From positions 42,832,360 through 42,896,359 of the forward strand of contig OX328107.1 of the NCBI GenBank assembly GCA_946811185.2: a stretch of 64,000 nucleotides of DNA. Reading direction: 5' to 3'. The position numbers and the translations under genes are program-made. The DNA is from Hippopus hippopus (lineage: Eukaryota > Mollusca > Bivalvia > Cardiida > Cardiidae). Below are positions 29,401 to 41,400 of this stretch, in pieces. Each line of letters begins with the position of its first letter. Position 1 is the first letter of the stretch. The notes below the pieces were generated by a model, which saw nothing but the letters and a program-made list of their open reading frames with translations, had not been told where the DNA came from and did no database searches.

Positions 29401-32400
29401 GAATGAATTGACTTAAGATTTGATTGGTCAAAATCTTACTATATAATATTCATCCGCCATTCATAAAAAAAAAATTACTGGCTACTACGTTATGAGGGTG
29501 TGGGTTCGATTCCCACGGCTGGCCATCTAAAATTACTAATAGTTTTTTCGGATGAGACGTTAAGCCGAGGTCCCGTATGACGGTGCTATACACCGAGCAC
29601 GTTAAAGAACCGGGCGAAACTTAGGATGTGTTTCGCCCTGTATCTGCACTATCCCCCGTTACAATACTAACAGCCGTCAGGGGGCGTCGCCCACATGGGA
29701 AACTGGTGGCGACGATAAATAAACGCAAATTCAATCAATTCACTGGCTACTATACCATTATTTGTTTTATCTTGTTTACAGTTTTCGAATAAAATGTCAA
29801 TAATTGCAAAATTTTGTCGTTGAAACCTGTAGATATATAATAAAAAGAATATTTTGCTGTCGTAACTTTTCTGGCGCTTGTTTACTTCTCACTGCGTAAG
29901 AAAGTTTTGGCATCGCGCTCGACTTTCAGTCTCGCGCGATTTCAAATTTTCTCGCGCTGCTCGAATCAAATACAAGTACTAGGAAAGTTACTACAACATA
30001 ATATTCAGTGTGTACCTAAGAATCATACTCTCTTTCCCGCCTATTGTAACAGTTATGTTTTTGGCTAGGTCAAGGTTGCTGCCTTCAATCTGAACAACAC
30101 TGTTCCCACATGAAAATCCAATATCTGGATTTATTCCACCAGCTGTGAATGGAATCTGAAATGAAACAGAAACGAGTCTATCTCTAGGAAAAAAATGGTT
30201 CGCTACATCTGCTCTAAGTATCGACCATTGCCAGTCAGCGTAGTCTGCACCGGTTGACCTGGGTTGAAACTTTATACTTTGATCAATTTTTCTGTGTGTC
30301 ATAGGACCATTCTACTTCCGGGTACCAGACAAAACGATTCCATTTTGTGCGACGTTTTGCTTGGCATACTGCATAACGAAGAGGCATTAAAACCCTTTTT
30401 TCCATACAAACACTTCAAATACATACAAACACTTCAAATACACTTCAAATACATAGAAACACTTCAAATACATAGAAACACTTCAAATACACTTCAAATA
30501 CATAGCAACACTTCAAATACATAGCAACACTTCAAATACATAGAAACACTTCAAATACATAGAAACACTTCAAATACATACAAACACTTCAAATACATAC
30601 AAACACTTCAAATACATACGCCACTCTCATGTTGTTATTGTTGATAGCTGGAAAAGGCGGACGAACTTACCACTGTAAACATGGCTGCTGGCTATAACAC
30701 AGCGATAAAAAGTAAATCTCAAACAGCACAACAGAAGCCGCAATATTTCACTTGACACCGTTCGCAGTTTCTTATACTTATGCGAAGGGTGGCCCACCCT
30801 GATACCGTCTTAGATAGATATCTTTCATTATTTGTGGGTAGGTTTTCATCACTTATGTAACAGTTTTACGGAAAGGATATCGTCGGTTTACTTCAAAAAC
30901 CTCATAACTACAGCTTGTAACAAGCTGTAGTTACGAGGTTTTCGAAGTAAACCGACGATATTTTTTTGTGAAAGATCGAAATTTATTTCATCGAGTGAAC
31001 ATCATCGGTAATTTTTTCACTCGTGGCTGCTCCACGAGTGAAAAAAAAAACGATGATGTTCACTCGATGAAAAAAAATTTGATCTTTCACTGAAAAAAAA
31101 AACACGTTCTATTTATTTCATGCTTTTAACCCCTGTTTTGTTTGGACGTTCATCAAATTCCAGTCCAATTTGCTCTTCGTAATTCCCCGTGGCGTGCCCC
31201 TCTCACATAACAACACATTACAATATTACATAAAGCGCGTGAAATGTAGGGTAAATTGACGTAAATTACGTCATATTTCTGTGTGGTAGAAGTTCACACG
31301 TTGTTTACCTAGGTAACATGTTCGCGGGAACTACTGTTTTCGCCTTCAATTGAAGAGTTACGAGAAGATTTATGGTAAACTTTACTGGTCGTAACCATGA
31401 ATTATCAAACCTTATAATCCACCATCATTTCCCGATAAACTACCGAAAATCATGAAATAAACTGATACAATACAGCTGCTGAAACTACGGAGATTTTACA
31501 ACGGTGTCATTTCATGTTACTTGTTTTTTCAAAATGGTATTGTCAACTTGATTTGACGATGAAAATTGAAAAACTGCTGTATGCAGCTTCTCAAACCATT
31601 GTCTTCACTGAAAAAAAAAGGGTAAATAACAATGTAAATAAAACGAATCTAAAACTGTAAATGGAAAATTTGGTACCGGACGTGGATACTGAGGGATGAT
31701 ATTATCCTATATAGACCGTGATAAACCGTGATAAACCAACTTTAGGGCGCGTTGCGACGTTATTACGTGTTCAGGGGGTAATATGCATATCAATTAAAAA
31801 TCTATTCCGTTACAATGCTTTTATATAATTTTATATAGCACGGTGCACCTTTTAGAGAATTATAAACGTTTGAAATGGGTACAGTTATAATTGGTCATGA
31901 ATTATTTCATACCTGAATTATAATTACCACCAGGGATCTTATACGATCCCTGTTACCACTGAAATCACTTTAAATACTGTCACGTGAGTACAAAATATCT
32001 GAATTCATCCTGCAAGGGTTGGTATTCACCAACCATTCTATGATGAATTCATCCTTGTGAATATTGATTATTTAGAACGAGGCAAGAGCCCTGATATCAA
32101 TAATTTGAGTAAGCTATCATCAATAGCTCTCCGATTAAGAATTAAAAAAAAAAACATACATTTAAATCGCCACTATTTGTTTAAAGGGACACTAAACCAG
32201 ATTTCGTTTTTTTTTTATAGTAGTCGATAGCGAGAGGATAGATCAGAAAATTTGTTCTTTGTCTTTATTGATCTACCGTCTTGGATGAGGTAAAAAAATG
32301 AGGGAATTTTCAAATCTATTTTTAGCTGTGCATAATGCAAATAAATGTTCAAGAATGCGTGACGCAATTGATGGGTATTGTGCGAGTTAATAACCGATCG

Positions 32401-35400
32401 ACCTCTCATTGGTCTAACGAAAAACAGATGTGGAGAGTGTTACAATGTCACTAGAAACCTTAGCCGGTAAAAAAGGAACTAAAAGTCTGGTAAAAAGAAC
32501 GTTTGAAGGAAATGAAGGTCTCTGTGTACTTGTTGTGTGTGCATGCCTCAAACTTAATCTGGCATAACTCACTGGACTTGTGTCTTCTCTTTGCTTTATG
32601 TGAAACAACGACTTCAAAAACAGGGTGGAAAAAGGCCCACTCTGTATTGGACGGGCAAGCAATCAACTCTTTTTACTACAAGTGTGACCGATTATAGACG
32701 GGAGAATGTAAATTTTAGCCACAGGGATGTGCCTTGCGTAAGCACATTTCTACGTCAGTGGAGACTGACCTAGGAGCGAGTAGCAGACGACATAAGCTTA
32801 AAATAGTGGAATCTGTGTGAAACTTGGACAGACGACATCTCTCTCTCTCTCTCTCATATAAGATTGGAACGCCGCCGACACTGCCGCCGTCATCGCCGCT
32901 GCCGCCACCGCCACTGCCGCCACCGCCACCGGAAAAAGGAAAAAAGTCTAAAAAGCGGTGGCGGCGGCGGCGATGGCGGTGGCGGCGGGGCTCCCAATTT
33001 TATATGCCACTATTTTAAGCTTATGTCGTCTGCTACTCGCTCCTAGGTCAATCTCCACTGACGTAGAAATGTGCTTACGCAAGGCACTGTTGAGCCTTGT
33101 TCAGTGTAAGTGGGAGTGAGTCGTCGGTATTTAATGACTGAACCAATTTGAGCACGATGTTAAACATCTAACATACGATTTTTTTTTCTTTAGAGAGAGG
33201 GAGGGAGAGAAAGGTAATTTCTCGAATGTCCCCCCTCCCCGGTCTAGCTCACAGTTGAAGGAAACAGAGTTGCCTGCTTGCCAATGTAAAATGACTGTTT
33301 GTACTACTGTCGACCCTGGTGGAGAATAGATTATCGTCTGCTCTCAAATATCTTTTTATTTCACAATGTTTTTCTCGGTGAATCGAACCTTACGAGGGTT
33401 GTTCGATATGTAATGTGTATTGTACGATATCTCAAAAGTATTCGACTCAAATAGTGAAATGAACATTACATCCCTTCAAAGTATTCTCCGCGGTTTGAAA
33501 TACATAATTTCAATCTCTGAATCCATTTCTGAAATGCGTCACGGTACGCTGATTTAGGTAGACCTCTGAGGCACTGACTGATGGCTGAGCCAAGGGCTTG
33601 TCGGGACTTGTAACGACGACCAGATAAGAACTTTTTAAGTTTTGGAAAAAGGAAAAAGTCGCATGGGGCTAGATCTGGAGAGTATGGTGGGTGTGGCAAG
33701 ACGGTAACCTTCTCCGACTTCAAAAATTGCTTCATAAGCTCAGATGTATGTGATGGAGCATTATCATGAAGTAGACGAACATGCCTAAATCCTGACACAG
33801 GGCGTCGTTTAAGATAATATTTCTTGAGCTTTTTTAGTATAACATCTCGGTAATACCGACCTGTAACACTTTTGCCCTTCGGCACTGGAATTTGTACGGC
33901 TATAAGTAGTATAGGGAGCGAGCATGGTGCACTACCCCGGCCTGGGTAGTGCACCATGCTCGCGTCCCTGAGTGCCCTACATCACCGTCCCTGACAAAAA
34001 TGTGTCCCTAGTTACCGTCCCGAAAGAATTTTTTTTTATTTTGTCCCTAGGCTCTCGTCCCTGAGTGGAATTTTTCTGCAGTTAAAGCAGCAGATGTCGG
34101 CCAAAAATGATACATCTTCGAGTGCTCTATAGTGATCTGGCAGGTCTGGTCATTGAGTTGGACTTAGTTTTTCTACTTATATGCTATTAGGATTGCTTTA
34201 TTGTTTTACTTCTATCCATTACTTGGCCTTTAAGTGGTTTCTCTTTCTAAATGTCTGAACATTGAGTTGAACTTAGACTTTTTTTACCCTATGAATGATT
34301 TTCTCTCTTTCTAAATGCCTGGACATTGAGTTGTACTTAGTTTTTACCCTATGAATGATTTTTTCTCTTTCTAAAAGCCTGACCATTGAGTTGGACTTAG
34401 ACTTTTTTCTTTCTAAATGCTTGATCACTGAGTTGGACTTAGACTTTTTTCTTCACCTATGAATGAATTTTCTTTTCTAAATGTCAGAACATTGAGTTGA
34501 ACTTAGTCTTTTTTCTGCATCTATGAATGATTCTTACTCTTTGGAGTGTAACTCTTGGGAGTGTAACTCTTCTAAAAGAAAGAAGTTTGACAATTTGAAG
34601 AAAGATAGAACTTTCGTGGTAATGGTTAGTCCTGAAAAGGACTGTTGAGTTAGCTCTGAAAAGAGCTGTGACAATTTGAAGAAATGACAACTTGAAGATA
34701 GAACTTTCGTCTGGCAGGTTGAAGATAGAACTTTCATCTGACATCTTGAAGATAGATCTTTCGTGGTAGATGGTTAGTCCTGAAAAGGACTGTTGAGTTA
34801 GCTCTGAAAAGAGCTGTGACAATTTGAAGAAATGACAACTTGAAGATAGAACTTTCGTCTGACAGCTTGAAGATAGAACTTTCGTCTGACATCTTGAAGA
34901 TAGATCTTTCGTGGTAGATGGTTAGTCCTGAAAAGGACTGTTGGATTAGCTCTGAAAAGAGCTGTGACAATTTGAAGAAATGACAACTTGAAGATAGAAC
35001 TTTCGTCTAACAGCTTGAAGGTAGAACTTTCGTCTGACAATTTGAAGAAATGACAATTTGAAGAAAAGATAGAACTTACGTCTGACAATTTGAAGAAAGG
35101 TAGATCTTCCGTGGTAGATGGTTAGCCCTGAAAAGGGCTGTTGGGGTGTCCCTAAAAGGGACCTGGTTTTGGAGGTTGTGTTTTTAAGCACAACCTCCAA
35201 CCTTTCCGCAGGCTGGGCAGCTACTATCCATCCGTCTCTTTAGCCTTTTTAACTGCTGTGCACTCAGGTTGTACTTCAGCGAAAATGGTGGTTCGTTATC
35301 GCTGCTCCAATCTTCGGTAGAAGGCACTACGAACTCCTTTTTCTCCTTCTTGCTTTGTGGTAATTGGGCAAAGTCCCAAAAGTCCCACCCGGTAAATAGC

Positions 35401-38400
35401 AGTTTCTCTTCGAAGCCATATCTCTGCCTCCTCGCTGCCTCAGCTTCAAACTTTTCTAGCTGCCGATCTGCCTCTCCCACCGTCTTTCTTAGCTCTTCCA
35501 CCGTCTTTCTTAGCTCTTCCACCGTCTTTCTTAGCTCTTCCATCGTGAAAATGAAAATGAACAATGTGCGGGAAATGTCGCTGGGTTTTATAGCTTTTCA
35601 GACGGATTGAACTAGTTGACCCATGACGTCATTTTCTCCTATGTTTTTCCCGCGTCGGCGTTTCATGCTGTTTTGGCTCCAAATTAATGTTATCCAATCA
35701 GAACCAACGTTTTATTTCTAATACTAAATGTTTTATTGTTGACCAATCCGGGGGTTTGTTACATTTTCTTGTTCGGGTTAGAAAAAACTAGAGTTTAACT
35801 AACCTATGACTTTTTTGATTATGAGTCTTCTGACAAAATGAAAAGAAAGATGTTTATTTAAGATAGCTAACCCTGAAAAGAGTTGCTTTTTTTACAGAAT
35901 GCACTTTTTTAGCCCCCTCTCTTTCTTTTGATTGATTCCATTTTATCTAGCATTTGCATCAGATGTTCAATTTCATGTCTGATATATCTGAAACGTTCTC
36001 TTTCTTCTAACCAGAAGAGCAATAAGAGAAAAAATGTTAATCCAAACATTGTGCGATACTGGCTCAGGTTTTACAAAAAGTTAATGGTGAATGAGAAAAA
36101 TAATCAAGAGTTTAGTGTTTTATATGTGTAATGGATCACTTTTTAGTTTTTTCATCCTATGAATGATTTTTTCTCTCTAAATGGAATTTGTCCCTATATC
36201 GCTGAGTTGAACTTAGATTTTTTTGCACTATAAATGATTTCTAATTGTCTGAGCACTGAGTTGAACTTAGACTTTTTTACCCTATAAATGATTTCTAATT
36301 GTCTGAGCACTGAGTTGAACTTAGTCTTTTTTTACATCTATGAATGATTTTTTTCTTTCTAATTGTCTGACCATTGAGTTGGACTTAGTCTTTTTTACAT
36401 CTGTGAATGATTTTTTTCTCTCTAAAAGACTGAGCACTGGGTTGGACTTAGCTTTTTTATTCTATGAATGAATTTTCTTTTCTAATTGTCTGGACATTGA
36501 GTTGGGCTTAGTCCTTTTTCTGCATCTATGAATGATTTTTTACTCTTTGGAGTGTAACTCTCTGGAGTATGAGCCTTTGGAGTGTAACTCTTCTAAAAGA
36601 AAGAAGTTTGACAATTTGAAGAAATGACAATTTGAAGAAAGATAGAACTTTCGTGGTAGATTGTCAGCCCTGAAAAGGGCTATTTTTTGAGAAGGGCTGA
36701 TTTTTTTGAAAATGTTTATTCAGTATCAGCATCAGTCGATTCGCTGTCTGACTCACTCCTTTCAGTGGCGATTTGCGCACGGAAAAGACGGGTCACCTGT
36801 TCAGTTTTTAAAATAACATACTGAAAATACATCTCAAGCATGCCCTCAATAATGAGTTCCTTCATCCGAAGGTTATAACAGAACACCCTGTTATTAGCAA
36901 GCTCAGCCCTCTCGTATCGTCTTCTCACTCCAGCTAGGCGTTGTTTAAGTAAGACGATTTGCCTCCTTGCTCTTATTAACTTTCGCTCAGTATCCATCCA
37001 AGTGACGACTGGTGATTGTCTTGAAGCCATTGTGAAAAAATGAAATGTATGGAAAATAAATCGCCGAGATTTATAGCTTTTCAGACGGATTGAACTAGTT
37101 GACCCATGACGTCATTTTCTCCTATGTTTTTCCCGCGTCGGCGTTTCATGCTGTTTTGGCTCCAAATTAATGTTATCCAATCAGAACCAGCGTTTTATTT
37201 CTAATACTAAATGTTTTATTTTTGACCAACCCGTGGGTTTGTTACATTTTCTTGTTCGGAGGATTTTATTGTTGCCCAATCCATGGGTTTGTTACATTTT
37301 CTTGTTCGGGTTAGAAAAAACTAGAGTTTGGGTAATCTATGACTTTTTTTGATTGTGAATCTTTTGAGTTTTTTTGACAATTTTGAGTTTTTTTGACAAT
37401 TTGAGGAAAGATAGAACTTTCGTGGTAGATGGGTAGCCCTGAAAAGGGCTGTTTTGTTTTTTTTGGAGGCTGTGTTTTTTTCCACTTTTAATGGCAGCAC
37501 CCGAAATTCGCTTGGCAAATGGGGCATGCTGTAATCTTCCTCCCGAACTCGATATCAACCAAAATGATATCCGGTGTTGTCTTTAATAATAGCTGAACTA
37601 ATCTTTCGCCGAGATCTTTGTATGGCTGTGTTATACGTCGCAGTTGGTTTTGTTCCTCCTCTCCTACGAGACGAGTGGTTAGTTGCAATAACTGTTGCCC
37701 TGCATTTAGATACTCTTGGAGAGCCTCACGTAGTTGATGATTTAGTTCTTCCATATTGATAATGTTTCCGAATATTGACACTGCTTTCGAAGTGATCGTT
37801 AGCTGAGAGTCAAAGAAATGGTGAATGTGTGAAAAAATAACGCGGGGTTTTATGCGTTTAAGGAGGATTGAAATTTTTTAAAGAGCTCGGACCTGGCAGA
37901 AAGCACATACATTTTTTCCATGTTACGTTTCATGCTAATATAGCAAAAAAGTTATGAGACGTTGTATGGGAAAAATGTAACCAGAACAAGTCTTTTGGGG
38001 AAAAACAGAATGAAGAACTCTATTTTTTTTTGAACTTTTATTTATTGAACTTTTATTTACTGAACAGAACTAAATATTGAAACATTTTTTTGCAATGCAT
38101 CATAAAAAAATTTCTTGACAATGAAAAAAATTTCTTGACAATGAAAAAATCACAAGCAAACATTTTTTACAATACAGCATAAAAACAAATTTCTTGACAA
38201 TGAAAAAAATTTCTTGGCAATGAAAAAATCACAAGGAAACATTTTTTTGCAATGCATCATAAAAAATTTCTTGACAATGAAAAAACATTTTCTTAACAAT
38301 GAAAAAATCGCACTGAAATATTTTTTTCACAATGAATTATTCACAACGATTTGATCACGATGAAAAAAACACACTGAATTATTTTTTCGCAATGAATTAT

Positions 38401-41400
38401 TTACAATGAATTAATCGCAAAAAACAGTATATAACAAATTTTTATAATGCAAATTCGCAAATACCACGAGTTTCACGTTTGTTTTCATATTCCGTAATGT
38501 CTTTATGCAATTGCTCATACCCAAAAAACATTGTATACTCACTGTCCATATCGTCGAAATCTCGTAGTCCTATGAATGGAGCAACATGTCTATAAGCGTC
38601 TTTTGTTGAAAGAGTTGAATTCACTACTTCTTCTGTAACATCTCTATCAAATAGAATATACCCTGACATGGTTTCCACTGTTTCTCCGTAGGAATCATGA
38701 ACAGATCCTTTTTTGTAGCGTAAGTAAAAGTCAAATAGAACTGATTTCATTTTCACAACGTTAAGAAAACTTTCTTCTGTTGTTCCTATGATAAAAAATG
38801 TCCATCGGCTTGTGGATCGAAACAGTTTACTAATAACATTGTCTTTCATACAGCTATCTGCTAAATAAGTCTTGAGAACGAGATCCAGCCCCGAATCGTC
38901 CACCATCATCGCAATAAAGTTGAATATAGCATACACTTTGTAGGACTTTTCTCCTTTTGCAACCCATTTAAACATTTTTTTGATCCAAATTTTCACACAG
39001 AAAAATTTAATGTTAAGCTGTGTTTGTTCATCAAGCGTATGCTGTCGAACAAATTCTCCATAAATTTTTTCACGTAGTTCTATTGGTAGCGGCAACATGA
39101 TTGTTATTTTTTGAACAGTTGCTAATATTTTTCCCCGACTTACTTTGAGTGATTGGTACACAACAATGTGATATGAAATTATTTTCTCAAGCTTTTATAA
39201 CCATAGGGTACAGTATCAGTACCATTTACAATGACTCTCTTGGTGTATACAGAACGAAACGTTTTTGTTTGTGGCTCACTGGTAACCGTTCTATCTCTGT
39301 GTCTTTTAATTTTACAATCATACTGAATTTTGATTTCTACTGTACGATCCAAAGCACATTTCGAATATGTATCGAAATTTACCACCTGTTTTGTATTGTA
39401 ATCCAGAGTAATCCCCTTTACTTTACATTTGCTTATCTCTTTTCCATCTTTTGTTTTCATTTTGTAAGCATAATTCTTAGGTCCAAGTCCTCTGAATTGA
39501 GTAATTTTACAAGCAGGCTCTTCATCAGTCCATTTTCCTAACCGGCTGTTAATAATAGAGGGATTCCATAATTCGGGGTCGTGAATGTACATACAACTAT
39601 CTGTATCGAAATACAGAACTCTATCTTTTAACTTTTCAAGAACACTGTACAATTCCAACCTTGCATAAGCTGTTACGTAAGAACCTACTATCACATTGGC
39701 TGTAGCATGGGTGTCAATATGTTCCAACTTCGATTCATAGTTAACCAAGATGAATGAACAGTTCTCATCAAAGATTTCTACATGCTTTACAATGAAATTG
39801 GGGTTGGTGACTAATTCAAAATATTTAGACGGATCACTGATGTATTCCGTCTGGATCATTTTTTCACGCTGAGCTAATTTTCCCCAAAGGCAGTTCAACA
39901 TAATCTTAGCAAATGATCTTCTCCCAGGATTTCTTTGAATACAACTTGGATCAAGACGAACACCTTCTGCCTTCTCATATTCACAAACGAACTGATCTTT
40001 TTCTGAGTCTGATTGACAGCTATCTGGATAACCACTGGCTTCTTGCTTAATTTTCAAGAAATTGTCCACATAATGTTTAAAGAACTGATCTGACACAGAA
40101 TTGAAATGCCAAATTTCATACACTTGCAATAATCGATAACCGCAGTCAAGAGCCTTGAATAATTCAAAAGTAACCCAAGTTCCGACCAAAGCCCTCTCTT
40201 CTTTACCATGTCTACAAATGTTTGAGCTTTCTTCTGCACATTTCATACAGAGGGGAAACATCATTTTGTTGTTACAGTGAACTGGAAGAACGGGGTGAAA
40301 CAAATCAGTTGGAGGCAAAACTTTGCATTTGATTAATCCCTCATATTGGCGAATATTGTTCATGTCAATATTCTCAGCAGACAAAATTTCTGGCTGACCT
40401 ACAGGATAGGATTTGTGTTTACAAACATAAGGGTATAGAGAACAGATATCGATGTACTTGATTTCCTTTTTGGTTTTTTCATCAACATCATATCCAATTT
40501 TTATTGCATTACATCTTCCCCCGGACAAACCATCCCTCGGATCGATAGGGTCCCAATGTGGATATAACTTTTCAATGAGTTTTTTGTACTCTTTATCCTT
40601 CATCTTAGCATCAAATTCGTGTTCCCAAATGTACACTACATTATATCCCATGTCTTCGATATCTGCTATACGTTCAAAAGTACGTTCGTACAATTCAGAC
40701 ATGGGTTTTCCATTAATAGGATTGATCTGTTTTCGATCTGTATAGCATACAGGACAACCATGATAAAAATCCCCAAGAAATTCATAAACAGTGTTTGTTT
40801 GATGGTGAAAACCATCTACACTATATTTCCCGATTTGAGCTTCACCACCATTTTTTGCATGCTGAATATTAATACCTTTTTCCTGAGCAACGCTTTGAAC
40901 CCATCGTATCGCTTTCATAGAAAAGCGACGTCTGGATGAGTCTTTACTTGAAATGATAGCTATTTGATTTTCTGGTAAATATTTGCTTCGCCACACCTTG
41001 TTACAGGCATCTGCGATGGTAATCGCCTCTAAAAATGGACAAATACCACCCTGTTCGATAAACAGCTTTCTGAATTCAGCACATCCTCGTCTGAGGATAT
41101 CAACGTCTGACCTACAGTACATTTCCATCTCCTTCTGAAAATTGAATTCCTCACCATTTCGAACTTTGTCATTATACCAAACTATAAATTTCGACCTAGC
41201 CTCTTCAGACATTGAGTCGGGTTTGTAATAAGACATATTCAAGTAGGGTCCGATGTAACTCCAAAATTCATCTGTATTCGCCCAGTGAGGAAAGTAACCT
41301 TTTTTCATTTCTTGAAGGCCAAAGGTGGATGGAAATTTTGCCAAACCAAAACTCATGAAATTGAAAGAATCGATCAGACGTACACCGTTCAGTTCTAACT

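Larger units (their letters stand above)
33905..38490 (+). repeat. Inner element left terminal inverted repeat
   Basis: About 4.6 kb. It matches the right repeat except for a left-only block of about 1.6 kb (roughly 35790-37330) with a 104-residue gene and an extra copy of the subterminal array. Its inner edge cuts into the 3' end of the 218-residue gene. Confidence 0.85.

Noticed and set aside
32824..33046. Pro- or Arg/Gly-rich proteins
   Set aside because: Both frames come from the GCC/GGC repeat palindrome.
34140..34550. CRISPR-like array
   Set aside because: Units are contiguous degenerate repeats without unique spacers, in animal DNA.
34484..35200. Overlapping Ser/Phe/Leu-rich open frames in the stem-loop arrays (also 47461-48176)
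   Set aside because: They are translations of the 148-bp non-coding repeat unit, present in several frames, with no own promoter or start context.
39099..39161. Longer N terminus for the 218-residue protein
   Set aside because: It would start at GTG; the first ATG is 39098.
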